A stretch of DNA of 64,000 nt, taken from NCBI RefSeq assembly GCF_000972845.2, contig NC_040016.1, positions 19,494,098 to 19,558,097 of the forward strand, read 5' to 3'. Below the pieces are notes generated by a model that worked only from the letters and a program-made list of their open reading frames with translations, was not told the DNA's origin and ran no database searches. Below are positions 36,401 through 50,090 of this stretch, piece by piece (the stretch's first letter is position 1; every line of letters starts with the position of its first letter). The stretch is from Larimichthys crocea. Lineage: Eukaryota; Chordata; Actinopteri; Sciaenidae. Position numbers and translations under genes: made by a program.

Positions 36401-37971
36401 TGTTTTGTTTGTTGTACTTCGCTGTGGGTGTGTTTTCCTCCCTGTTGTTACACTGTCCCTCCCTGTGCATTGACCTTGTGTGTGTCCGACCTCGGTAGGA
36501 GTCTGGTCTGAAGGTGAATCACCCAGCATCCTTTGCGGTGCGTCTCAACGGAGCACAGGGCAAGATGGCAGCCAAAGTCCACAGCCCCTCTGGAGCTCTG
36601 GAGGAGTGTGTCGTCACTGAGCTGGAAAGAGGTCTGTGTGTTTTTTAGAAGGCAGCGTAAAGAAAGAAAAGAAGCCAGAGAGCTCTTCACGAACTCAAAA
36701 TCTTTAACACTTCTGGTAACCAAATCCCTCTGTCCTGTCCTCCAGACAAGTACGCTGTCCGATTCATCCCCAGGGAGAACGGTGTCCACTCCATCGACGT
36801 CAAGTTCAATGGCTCTCACATCCCAGGAAGTCCTTTCCAGGTCAGAGTCGGGGAACCAGGACAGACCGGAGACCCAGGTCTGGTCTCAGCATATGGAGCT
36901 GGACTGGAGAGAGGCACAACAGGTAGGTTACCTGTTATCCGTTCATCATTCTTATGTCTATAAAAGTCTAAGAAAGTTTGTACGTTTTAATAAAAAAGGA
37001 GTGTGTGACTTTAATCTTGCAGGTACCCAGTCAGAGTTCATCATTAACAACACTAAGGCAGGCCCCGGGGCCTTGGCCGTGACCATCGAGGGTCCATCCA
37101 AGGTAAAGATGGACTGCCAGGAGGTTCCAGAGGGCTACAAGGTGCAGTACACTCCAATGGCACCTGGAAACTACCTGATCAGCATCAAATATGGAGGACC
37201 GAACCACATCACCGGCAGTCCCTTCAAGGCCAAAGTCACAGGTAAAGTGGTGAACGTCACTCTGCTGAACTTGATTTTATACAAGGGTCCTGTTTTTACA
37301 TCGTAACTTTCTTTTCACTCTCCTGCTCTGTTAAACGTTTTAAAGGCCACCACAAAAAGGTTTCTCCCTCTCTTCCCTCTCAGGTTCTCGGCTGGTGCAC
37401 GTGACCAACGCCAGCGAGACGTCGACCTTGACAGTGGATCCGGCAGTGAGGGCGTCCAGCAGCAGCTTCACCCAGAGTGCCATGTCCAGGCTGACCGACT
37501 CGGACGCCAGCAAGGTGCTGAGCCGAGGCCCCGGCCTCAGCAAGGCCTTTGTGGGCCAGAGGAGCAACTTCTCTGTCGACTGCAGCAAAGCGGGTAAGGA
37601 GTTCACGTGATCCCACTCTAAAACCACCAACAGTTTAGAGCCTCAGTGAGCCTCCTGTTTACCTCCTGTCTGATCATCTTCTTGCTTTCCTCGTGGACTG
37701 TAAAACTTGATGTCTCTGTGTCTTTAATATAGCTGTTAAAGTATAAACAATGACTGCGTTTATCTTCTCCTTTCTCATCCCAGGTAAGAACATGCTCCTG
37801 GTGGGTGTGCACGGTCCTCAGGTCCCCTGTGAGGAGGTTCTGGTCAAACATTTGGGCAACCTGCAGTACAACGTAAGCTACCTGCTGAAGGAGCGAGGCA
37901 ACTACATCCTGGTGGTGAAGTGGGGCGATGACCACATCCCGGGCTCCCCCTTCCACGTCGTCGTCCCGTGA
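4211..37971 (+). CDS. flnb: Filamin B (actin crosslinker), 5' partial, 48 exons in window
   Basis: Filamins are large dimeric actin crosslinkers that also scaffold receptors and signalling proteins under the membrane. The window encodes about 2,515 residues in 48 phase-consistent GT-AG exons: end of CH1, CH2, Ig repeats 1-24, hinge 1 between Ig15 and Ig16, and hinge 2 between Ig23 and Ig24. Repeats show hallmark motifs such as [19 protein letters not shown] and IPGSPF. The protein ends GSPFHVVVP then TGA. With the missing first exon the length would be near the usual 2,600. Paralogue choice: FLNC is unlikely because the roughly 80-residue Ig20 insertion is absent, Ig23 carries the FLNB-like [15 protein letters not shown], and pdhb and kctd6 lie downstream. 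The start codon is upstream of the window. Exon coordinates are given in the domain-block entries; I number the first exon seen as exon 2. Confidence 0.95.
4364..4510 (+). mobile_element. MITE-like teleost repeat beginning AGGTCCAGTGTGT
   Basis: The start AGGTCCAGTGTGTcAGATTT and the following GGGATCTATT, CATTAATATATAATaACCTGAAAATAAG and CTTAGAATGAG blocks match a short non-autonomous repeat I know from many fish genomes. It lies in intron 2; the far end (perhaps to about 4640) is not well defined. Related pieces are at about 49380-49460, and a right-end-like stretch (TACACCCTGGACCTTTA) is at 26151-26170. Confidence 0.55.
6590..6935 (+). mobile_element. Decayed Tc1/mariner-type DDE transposon remnant
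   Basis: Around 6769-6900 the plus strand carries a degenerate form of the PDLNPIEHLWDxLExRL block of Tc1/mariner-like transposases, with a stop and a one-base shift after PDLNLI and then [13 protein letters not shown]. The copy is non-coding and lies in flnb intron 4. Confidence 0.65.
7421..7598 (+). mobile_element. tRNA-derived SINE
   Basis: The head has a tRNA-like box B (GGGATTCCAACCTG, a decayed GGTTCGAATCC). The body matches the common fish SINE segment GTGGCCCTTTTGTTGCATGTCATTCCCCC. It ends ATCAAAATAAAGGTTCAAAAAATAA, an AATAAA-containing A-rich tail. It lies just upstream of flnb exon 5. Confidence 0.75.
8057..8182. repeat. Two (CA)n microsatellites
   Basis: CA runs at about 8057-8083 and 8151-8182 in flnb intron 5, separated by unique sequence. 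A short CA run also directly follows exon 5 (about 7797-7814). Confidence 0.9.
8678..8760. mobile_element. hAT-type MITE fragment (CAGGGCTGCAACTAAC end)
   Basis: CAGGGCTGCAACTAACtATTTTaagGATCAGTTcATCTGCAGG...GATTAGTCGATTAGTTG is the typical end region of small fish hAT-like MITEs. The opposite terminus and target-site duplication are not clear, so it is treated as a fragment in intron 5. A similar piece is near 28045-28115. Confidence 0.55.
11635..12235 (+). pseudogene. LINE reverse-transcriptase 3' fragment (dead)
   Basis: The plus strand encodes [20 protein letters not shown], then after a frameshift [20 protein letters not shown] and [20 protein letters not shown]. These are the hallmark blocks of the region after the reverse-transcriptase domain in a widespread fish/metazoan non-LTR element. 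The copy ends with the typical TGGCGACCCCTGAAGGGAAAAGCCGAAAGGAGAAGAAGAAG 3' tail. It is 5'-truncated and frameshifted, and lies in flnb intron 10. Confidence 0.85.
12527..12763. repeat. GT microsatellites flanking flnb exon 11
   Basis: A GT run at about 12527-12551 lies just before the exon 11 acceptor, and another at about 12720-12763 follows the donor at 12696. Both have the same orientation. Confidence 0.9.
13431..13665 (+). repeat. 59-bp direct repeat, two copies
   Basis: Copies at 13431-13489 and 13607-13665 share CACATCCAACAGTGATGTCAC...ACACCTCTGCATCACTGCAG with about three mismatches. They lie in flnb intron 11 with 117 unrelated bases between. The rest of the 12,700-14,350 intron holds nothing else I recognise. 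Confidence 0.85.
14353..14417. repeat. (GT)n microsatellite, long
   Basis: GT run of about 65 bases in flnb intron 11, followed at about 14568-14597 by a CA-rich run upstream of exon 12. Confidence 0.95.
16354..16602 (+). other. flnb: Possible alternative 3' end of flnb: 82-codon read-through of intron 15
   Basis: If the GTAAGC donor after exon 15 is ignored, the filamin frame continues open for 82 codons to TAA at 16600-16602. The tail is hydrophilic and rich in Ser, Glu, Lys and Val, with near-repeats such as [12 protein letters not shown] and [13 protein letters not shown], and ends [10 protein letters not shown]. An AATAAA lies at 16765-16770, 163 bases after the stop. Together these could make a transcript ending after Ig5 with a unique tail (CH1-CH2, Ig1-5, tail). 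The open frame and the signal are seen; use of this end is inference. Chance alone gives an 82-codon open frame a few per cent of the time. Confidence 0.4.
16765..16770 (+). terminator. Candidate internal polyadenylation signal AATAAA
   Basis: Canonical hexamer in flnb intron 15, downstream of the read-through stop. It would end the proposed short transcript. AATAAA is common in AT-rich introns, so alone it is weak. Confidence 0.35.
19396..19515 (+). repeat. Interspersed teleost repeat (copy 1, plus)
   Basis: Contains CAATTCCTCAAACATCCACTTGAGGCTGGCTCCAGAAGTGAGTCAGTCTCCATAAGTCCCCATG in 20-base-scale matches with the reverse complement of 60412-60536. Because both copies are in this window, the repeat status is directly visible. 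Confidence 0.85.
26000..26175. mobile_element. MITE right-end-like segment
   Basis: Ends GTGTCACTAAGTCGTACACCCTGGACCTTTAAG, an inverted match to the AAAGGTCCAGTGTGT start of the element at 4364. The rest of the element is too decayed to bound. It lies in flnb intron 28. Confidence 0.45.
26185..26565 (-). pseudogene. LINE (L2-like) reverse-transcriptase fragment
   Basis: The minus strand reads [21 protein letters not shown], then [18 protein letters not shown], which are decayed forms of LINE blocks [20 protein letters not shown] and HWLPVxxRIxFKILLxTFKA. The part between is partly deleted and no start or full domain remains. It is a dead fragment in intron 28 of flnb. The remaining intron to 28393 shows no exon. 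Confidence 0.8.
29771..29978. repeat. GT and CA microsatellites around hinge-1 exon 33
   Basis: A GT run at about 29771-29816 ends some 24 bases before the exon 33 start, and a CA run at 29941-29978 starts 17 bases after its end. They are complementary in the transcript. A third long CA run is at 30121-30172. Confidence 0.92.
29840..30816 (+). other. flnb: flnb exons 33-34: hinge 1 and start of Ig16
   Basis: Exon 33 (29840-29923, 84 nt, 28 codons, phase 0 at both ends) encodes a Gln/Pro-rich linker with [10 protein letters not shown], the flexible calpain-sensitive hinge 1 of filamins. Exon 34 (30711-30816) begins with [15 protein letters not shown] and passes into Ig16 ([19 protein letters not shown]). 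Because exon 33 is symmetric it can be skipped without frame change. Human FLNB is known to produce hinge-1-less forms. A GT run (about 29771-29816) and a CA run (29941-29978) lie on either side of exon 33. Confidence 0.9.
30563..30581 (+). promoter_or_regulatory. ZNF143/THAP11-type motif in flnb intron 33
   Basis: ACTACACTTCCCAGGATGC closely resembles the SBS2 motif ACTACAATTCCCAGCATGC bound by ZNF143 and THAP11. Nearby (30595-30600) is GGGCGGGGC. The rest of the intron is CT-rich. An internal promoter is possible but unproven. Confidence 0.4.
31132..31341. repeat. CA and GT microsatellites in flnb intron 35
   Basis: A CA run at 31132-31172 begins seven bases after the exon 35 donor, and a GT run at about 31309-31341 follows. 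Confidence 0.92.
31500..31745 (-). mobile_element. Decayed Tc1/mariner-type transposon remnant
   Basis: On the minus strand, CACCCCATCCAACACCTTTGGGAACAACTGGAACGCCAACTG is a degraded copy of the segment encoding NPIEHLWDELERRL in Tc1/mariner-like elements, followed by decayed downstream sequence. It is unrelated to the flnb exons on either side (intron 35). Confidence 0.65.
33371..33401. repeat. (CA)n directly after flnb exon 41
   Basis: CA run beginning within the donor GTACACAC of exon 41. Similar runs abut the donor of exon 42 (34588-34610) and the acceptor of exon 40 (GT, 32948-32970). Confidence 0.9.
33560..33960 (+). repeat. Pyrimidine-rich (CTT/CTCC) stretch in flnb intron 41
   Basis: About 400 bases dominated by C and T, with many TTCTTC and CCTCCTC units. 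This generates spurious Ser/Leu-rich frames. No exon is supported in it. Confidence 0.8.
34950..37971 (+). other. flnb: flnb exons 44-49: Ig22, Ig23, hinge 2 and dimerisation repeat Ig24
   Basis: Coding exons: 45 at 36499-36631, 46 at 36746-36922, 47 at 37023-37241, 48 at 37384-37593, 49 at 37784-37971. Ig22 and Ig23 are in exons 44-47 ([34 protein letters not shown]). Exon 48 carries hinge 2, a Ser/Thr-rich linker ([20 protein letters not shown]), then opens Ig24 ([20 protein letters not shown]). Exon 49 completes Ig24, the homodimerisation repeat, ending [16 protein letters not shown] with TGA at 37969-37971. This is the canonical C-terminus, so the gene is intact at its 3' end. Confidence 0.96.
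35066..36498 (+). other. flnb intron 44, nothing coding recognised
   Basis: No exon, RNA gene or recognised transposon. There is a poly-T run near 35985-35997 and a pyrimidine tract before exon 45. Confidence 0.6.
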
Positions 37972-39300
37972 TGCGCCTGCCGTCACTTTCCCCTCCTGCA
38001 CCATTTTGCATCCCCGTTTTGAGTGGACATGTTGAATAACTGTCCGATGAACAAGTTGCTTAACGAAGCTACGCGTGCTAATTTTGTTTTCAGACCTGTT
38101 TACTTCAAATAAGATGTTTCTGCCGCGACACAGCTGATTTATTTGTTTAAATATTTTTCTGTCCTTTTTAAATAAGAGAAAAAGTCAGATATTAAAACCC
38201 CGTCGTGAAGTTGAAGGGAAGAGAAAAAAAACACATCCGTGAATAGAGACTCGGTACTCTGTTAGTCGAATACTTTTTCTGCAGTGAATCAGGGAAAAGT
38301 GGTAGATGCTGTAAATAAAATAACAATAAATAATCTAATTGGAAAAGAGAGACAGCTCATCTATTAATTTTTGCTGCCATGAAATTATCAAATTGACAAA
38401 TTTTGCACTTGACGATTAAAGAATGGTGAATGAAAGGATTTTGGAAAAGGTTTGGACCGAGATGAGCGGAGCCAAACTTTTAAATGTTTATGAAAAATGA
38501 CTGGAATTACACAGCACTTTGCTTCAGGTTAAAGAGTCCGAGGTTTCTCACCAGCCAATTGTAACCTGTGCAGAACTTTTCCCGACAAAATTAAGAAGCG
38601 CTGTGAACAAAACAACCAAACATCTCAAATTAAAAGAAGAAAACTGGAGTTTATTATCAGTCTGATGTTTCTTTAAAGTGTGGACGGACCTTTTCCATCA
38701 CAAAGTGTCAAACTGTACGCGACTACTGATGTTTATTGTTGATTTCTTGCTCTTAAAACGTAGAATCCCCCCCATGAGTACATAATGTTGCCATAATGAA
38801 TCAATGACTGTCAAAGCTGCCTTCACACTACTGGTTCCTGCACTGTACAATAGACTACTTAATTATGTACTAGAGTTTTGGGTTCATCGCTGTTTTTCCT
38901 GTTCCTTCAGCTGCATTTTCACACAAACACACCTGACTTTTAACTTTGTGGCTCGGTTCTGATCTGGTGAGGATGCCGGATGATCAACACTCGGTCAATC
39001 GCTAAATAAAGTGCTAAAATAAAACAGATCTGAGCTGTAAAATTAGGTCAGATTTTTGTTTTGTGTGTAAAGCCTGTAGAAATCTGGATGAATCTGTCTT
39101 TATATCTTTGCTGGATGTTGTTGCCTAATCATTGCTACTTTTGATACTTTAAGGGATGAGAGGATTTTTGTATGGGGGAAAAAAAGAACTGTTGTTTTCA
39201 TTTTGTATTAGGGAATGGGTGTTTTAATGTGAAATTAAACCCTGAGATGATGTACATTTGATAATTAAAATAAACTGGAATAAAGATTGACTTCAGTCTT
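37972..39300 (+). other. flnb: flnb 3' UTR
   Basis: No ORF of note follows the stop. Two overlapping-range AATAAA signals occur at 39269-39274 and 39279-39284, followed by a T-rich stretch, giving a 3' UTR of about 1.3 kb. The end point is inferred from the signals, not observed. Confidence 0.75.
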
Positions 39301-41460
39301 TCTTCTCTTGGATCTCGTTTCTTCTCTGCAACATTGCTTTCCCATCCAGTTGCATTAAGGCACAGCAGGAAGTTGGAAGTTGTTCAGACACTGTGCTGCA
39401 AATGTTTCCTTTTTGGTGGAGTTTATAGTTCCAAACACCTCTGACACTCTTTATCTAAAGAGATAGATACTCTAGATTGGATCAGCCTGGCCTACAACGT
39501 TCTCAACCATTCTTTGACAAACAAACTTCAAGGACCACTCACTTTCACCTCTGTAACATCGCAAAGACAAGACAGACACACCCTGCCTCAAACAGGCCCC
39601 AACAAATCTAATCTCAAAGAATCTGCTATCCACCTTTTATACAAACTGAACTCAGATTGAACCATGAATCTGGTTTCCTTGCTTGTGTTTGCCTCATAAC
39701 AGCAGTGTACATGGAAAAAAAAGAAAAAAGATTGTCATTGGAAAACACATCAGAACACGGCAGCAGTTCAGTCCATAGAGGCTTGGCTTAGGAACTGGAA
39801 GGTTCAAATCCTGTATGGACCAAAGTCTGGAAGGTTGGCTGGAGGGGTGCCAGTTCACCTCCTGGGTACCTTTGAACAATGCACCGAACACCCCCCCAAC
39901 TGCTTGCGGGTGGTGCTCTGGGTGGCTGCCCATCACTCCACCATCTCTCTTCACATTTGTATGCGTGTGGTTGTATTTCAGGGTTAAAATGCACGTACAG
40001 AGGTACAATTTTTACCAAAATAACGGTGACTGTGAGGGTGCAGATAATTGAGAAACTACAAACAGTCGAGGCATTTGCACTCTAACTGGATGAATCAGTG
40101 GACATTGCTCTTGGCATTTAATAACCAATAACACTGGGGGACACAATTTTTGTTGAGTTAGGTCTGACAGCTGTTTTTAACAAAGTTTTGGGTGCGGAAT
40201 CCAAAACTGATCTCAGTTTTTCTCTATCAGGCATTTACGACGAGAAGTAGCAGGAGCAGACACGATCGGGAACAAAGGAAATATATACCTATGTAAATAA
40301 AACACTAAGATGGAATAGTTACAAGCTTTAACAACTACAAAAACAACATCAAACCAAACAGAACTTACAGCAGTATGCCCATGGTGACAAGGTGAAGAGA
40401 AAAGCCACCACAAATCCACTTCATTCCTACTATGCCAGCTTTCTGTTTGCAGATATTGATAGTACTGACCTATTGGGAGCTGCACACACCTCTCACCGCA
40501 CTGTCTCAATTGTGACTGCACAAACAAGTTGCCACGTAGCTGTAGATGAGTCCAATCGTATCAGCTGGCAAGTCTTACTACCATGGGCGGACTGGGACAA
40601 AAAATTGGCCCTGGCATTTTGGACCAGAGCAGCCCACAACAACGTATATATTATTATTCATCTTCCACCCTTTTTCACCGATTCATGCGGCCCACAGCGG
40701 TGAGAGGACCCCAACAAATTATATATCAAAACGTGCGTGTTCATCCTGAATCCCATGCTATTACTTTTCTAAGAGATTTGCGAATTTGCGAGAACTGCGA
40801 ATAATTGAGGAAAAAAAAGAAAAGAAAAATCAGTAAAAAAATAAAACGTATTCGACTACCGTGGCCTCAAATGCCCCACTACAGACATGATTTATACATA
40901 GAAACGTAGGAAAAATTGTCTTCTCACTCACATTCGTCTGCTAAAGCTGTCAGCCTTATAGTTTTGGCGTAACACACAAAGATGCGCCAGCAACACCCAT
41001 CCACAGCCTCATAGACTGCCATGTTAAAAGGCGGGAACATTTCTGGAGGAAAGCAGAAGTAACGCTTCTTTGAATCGCTCTAAAGGTCAGATTTCTTCAC
41101 TTTATCAACACAAAATAACTATGTAGACGTTCAGGAAGGGCTCAGGATCCTCCCAGTGATTTCGGTTCAATGATTGGAAATACGGTTTGGCCAGAAATCC
41201 TTCCTGTTCGAGGGGTGGTCTCAGCATTTTCTCTCTCTCTCTGTCAGCATTTCCAACTGACATTCTAACAGGTGCAGTAACTGCTCTGCTGATTAGGGCC
41301 GGCAGTTGGTCCTGGTTGCTTGGCAACCTCAAGCCTGCCTGAGGGAGGAGAGAGGGGAGGGGCTATTTACAAAATAAGAGTCTTTTCAAAATAAAAATAT
41401 TAAAAATGACTATTTGAGGTGTGGTGGTTCATATTTATTTTCCTCGTGGCACTCTTGGTC
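39301..41460. other. Intergenic, flnb to pdhb
   Basis: No gene. A tRNA-derived SINE occupies about 39745-40000. Sequences at 40090-40640 hold broken frames (LDESVDIALGI; YASFLFADIDSTDLL) that look like transposon debris but I could not assign them. An X-box-like motif GGTTGCTTGGCAACC lies at about 41316-41330. Confidence 0.6.
39745..40000 (+). mobile_element. tRNA-derived SINE (second family)
   Basis: Contains a tRNA-like head (CAGTTCAGTCCATAGAGGCTTGGCTTAGGAACTGGAAGGTTCAAATCCTG) and the family-typical body GGTGCCAGTTCACCTCCTGGGTACC, AACAATGCACCGAACACCCCC, GTGGCTGCCCATCACTCC and TTTGTATGCGTGTGGTTGTATTTC. I recognise this as a common teleost SINE; it differs from the one at 7421. Confidence 0.8.
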
Positions 41461-41510
41461 TTCCATACCGGATGACAGCGCCGCTCCCGCTCGGTGTCCT
41501 TGGGTTTTGG

Positions 41511-41681
41511 ACTTCCGTTTTTTTTTCCTCATCTCCCGCCTCCGTCTCGCCTGAAGCGCTGTGATTGGCTCTATCTGATGACGCGTCCCATCCGACTCAC
41601 AAACTCCGGCTGTGATTGGTCGAAATCTCCTGACCTCGGGTTAGAGTTCCCGCCTTCTCTCCGGCAGAGGACAGGTTGAAC
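41511..41681 (+). promoter_or_regulatory. pdhb: pdhb promoter: ETS-like site, two inverted CCAAT boxes
   Basis: ACTTCCG (41511-41517, an ETS/GABP-type CGGAAGT on the other strand) and two GTGATTGG boxes (ATTGG at 41564-41568 and 41615-41619, 51 bases apart) precede the pdhb ATG at 41682. There is no TATA box. NF-Y and GABP sites are usual for nuclear genes of mitochondrial proteins. The start site is inferred to lie a short distance upstream of 41682. Confidence 0.55.
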
Positions 41682-46714
<5,033 letters not shown>

Positions 46715-47040
46715 GACACGAACACACAGGACAAACCCACCTAACCCACCCCCACAGATGGTGGGAACATTGTCTGGATAAACATTTGTACATCGAGCCA
46801 AATGGGTCCTTTTTAAAAAATATATATATATAATACTCCAGATTAATGTTTCCAACCAGATGTTGGTCAATGAAACGCACAGCTGTACATCAGCAGCCAG
46901 AGCGGTGGTGGGGCACACAGGGTTCGGGCAACTCCGTTAATCGGTCATAAACTTGAACGAACTCTGTGTGCGACTCTTGGCTGCTCTCTCTCCACCTCCT
47001 CCTCCCCCTCTTTCAAAATAAAAGTTGCTCTATACTGTAG
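46715..47040 (+). other. pdhb: pdhb 3' UTR
   Basis: Follows TGA at 46712-46714. AATAAA at 47017-47022 is the likely polyadenylation signal, giving a 3' UTR of about 0.3 kb. Confidence 0.75.
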
Positions 47041-50000
47041 GCTTTTCTGTGTTTGTGAGGATGTTTGCTAACAACAAAACTGTCAGTATTTGATCAGTCT
47101 GCAGAGTTCACTCCTCCAGATGAAGAAAATTAGGAAACTTTTCTAACTTTAGACTGCGTTGTATTTAAGATATTTATTCGACACAGATGCCAAACCCTTT
47201 TTTTTAATTTTGTTTAATAAAAAACATTAACCATAACTACGTGTTCAATCCGATGAAACATCTGGAAAACAGAGATTTTAGGAAAAGTTTTCGTGTGCTC
47301 TCAAATTTAGACTCGCAGACTGAATTCAAACTTTTGCTCTCTGTAGTTTTGCTGTTAATAAACTCCTGCTCCTCTAACCACCGAGAGATGTTATATAACT
47401 TAATTCCTCGCACTTATTCGGGTTCGTCTCTCTAAATGCAACCGCGAAGAAGAAGAAGAATGATCCGGCCGAGTGGAAGGTCTGGAATATTTATTGTAGC
47501 TGCAGCAGCTCTGTGGATGTTTCTCTTGCTGTAAATGATGATTCTGTTACAGAAATAAAAACCTCTCAGCCCTTCACACTGTCATTTGTGTCCTGATCTG
47601 CCCTGTTTACTTCCTGTTCTTAGCAGGAAATGTTGGTTTGTAGATGTCACAGTCAGATGTAGCAGAGTTGTTTACTGTGGTGCTACAGATCCTTCAAGTG
47701 TTGAGGTAGGACCTCCATGGATTGGATGCTCGATTGGATTGTGATCTGGAGATCAACACCTTGAACTCATTGTTGTGTTCCTCAAACTATCCCTGAACCT
47801 TTGTTGGCAGGACGATGAAGTTCTTCCTGAGTAAGAGTAACTCGACCCTGAATACATAGACTAACCCATCTACAGGATTAACTGTCCGGAGCAGAAGCAG
47901 CAGAAACATTTTTATTGGAAAACTTTTACAGGAACCATGAGGATGATCTGACGATCTGCTTCGGATCTGTCGCAGTCCTCCTCGACTCAAACACAAAAAT
48001 TATTTCCTCAAGAATCTTTTGGAGGAACTCAAAGAACAAGCCCTCGCTACAAATCAAACTCCTGGTTCAGAAACTGATCGTTTTCCAAGCGGGAGAGAAG
48101 CGTTCAGCTGAGCTTTTACAGACGGTTGAATTATTCAGTGAATCGGATCATTTAAACCTTCGTTTCATGGATGATTTCCTGGAATTAACGATGTAATCTG
48201 GTACTAATTATAGCAAAAAACAACAAACAGATTTCACTCATGTGACTGAGCTGCACCAGTTTCAAGTGCACCAATGAAACACTGTCTCCATTTGAACTAT
48301 AACTAGCACCACATTACATCATCAGTCCTTTGACATTGTTAGGAAATCATTCGGACATTTCCGACTCTAAAATAAGGCATTACAAAGAAAAAGTCAGATT
48401 CTTTGCTGTGACCGACAGCTGTGCAGATCGCTCTGTTGGTCGGTCGGCTGTCGTAAATTTCTCCACTCTTTGGTGATCACAGTTTTCACCCGAGGAGGCT
48501 GAAATTTGCCATGAAGGTCGAGTGTTTGGTGTGAACAAATGAGTGGGTGGATGTATGTTGCTACATGATTGCAACTATTGAAGATTTGTGTTTGTTTTTA
48601 ACGCCGTGTTCGTGTCATGACTCCTGCACAGCCTTCAGTTGAAGCTCCAAGTCGTGTTTGAGCCAAGAAAACTGATGTTCAGACTCTCCCCAAATGAAAA
48701 CCAAGTATATAGACCGCACCAGTCAAAGTCTGTTTTAATGGTTATTTAATGGTTATAATTATTTACAGGTTGTTGTTTTTTATCCTCAACATGACCACGA
48801 CTCTGTAATCATACAATCACCTTGAGTTGTTGTCATGAACTCTGTATGATTCTGCTCTGTTCACCGAAACCAAGAAAAAACAAAACAAAAACAAAGCAAA
48901 GACGTTCCAGGTCCTTTTTTTGTGCTTGCGTAAACCGTTTAAAACAATCGCACAGCTTCAGCCTCTAAACAGAAACATGGTCAACATCCAGAGTGATTTA
49001 AAGAAAAATATAACTGTTTTTTTTGTTCCTTTGTTTGTCGGACGAATCAAACCCTGAAGCTGCAGTCACATTCGATGAAGAAATTTCAACTCCGATCAGA
49101 ATTACTGATGACTTCCATCTTCATGGACTACAAACTACAAACAAACATGACCACAGTCATAACAATAAACATAAAAAAAACAAAAAAAGAAGAGGCTCAC
49201 TCATCTATAACTTTTCATTATGAACCGTGCAGTCCATGAGTCGTGTTTTTCCCTTCTGAAGGCCAAACATCAACAAAGAAAATAAATGAATACAACAGAT
49301 AATTTGGTACTAGTAAAGGGAAATATTCTGTCTGAGAGAAGAGTAAAGACCGTTTAAAAAGAACTAATGTGTGAGGCTTATGGCAGAATATGATAAAAAA
49401 TATACAGTTATGTTTTTACTAGTATATAATCACCTAAAAATTATGATTGTGGTTACTGTAAATAATTCTTTTGCATCAACGGACACGCCACGTTTCTACA
49501 GTAGCTGTATTTTCTCACAGAGACACACACAAAGGAAGGACAAGGTGGGGAACACGATCAACAGATGCCGTCCTACAAACTGGACATTTAACTGTAAAGT
49601 GTAAAGTTTACAAAGAATAGCCCTCAGTATCTTAGGAAGTACATATTTCCATGGCTGGATGCCAGTCTGATCTACTACTTAACTTTTTTTCATGTTAAAT
49701 TGAGGCGATTATAAAAATTGACTTTTCTCAAACTATTACAAGACTATTTATCAATTTCTACAAGTGGACCTAGTACTCCATCATATGTCCCTATAAGTAG
49801 TACCAAATTACGTAATGCTGTCCCACAAATGTTTTTCAGATTTGATTTCGTCGTGTGATTAATCAGGTCCTGGGTGTTCTGTTGTTAGTGGAGCACGTTC
49901 GTGTTTTTAACGACACATAGATGAAAATGTAAAAGTAAAGCTCTTGTTAATTTTCCCTCCACAGTGACAGACCTACAATTCCCAGAATGCCAATTAGTTC

Positions 50001-50090
50001 GACACCTCTCACAGAAGAGGGCGGGACCTCTGTCCTGCTCACTGATTGGAGGTGGGGCTTGTTGAGTTATTGGGCGGAGCCTACAGAGCC
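47041..50090. other. Interval between pdhb and the minus-strand gene, no ORF supported
   Basis: No coding region recognised. The part near 50,090 probably holds the 3' UTR of the minus-strand gene, but I found no clear signal to end it. A MITE-like piece is at about 49380-49460, and a promoter-like cluster lies at 49972-50077. Confidence 0.5.
49972..50077. promoter_or_regulatory. Promoter-like cluster: ZNF143-type motif, CCAAT boxes, GC boxes
   Basis: CCTACAATTCCCAGAATGCC (49972-49991) is a near match to the ZNF143/THAP11 motif ACTACAATTCCCAGAATGC. GC boxes are at 50019-50025 (GGGCGGG) and 50072-50077 (GGGCGG), and inverted CCAAT boxes (ATTGG) at 50045-50049 and 50069-50073. The cluster lies just beyond the stop of the minus-strand gene, where no promoter is expected. 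No ORF is seen to be driven from it. Confidence 0.4.
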
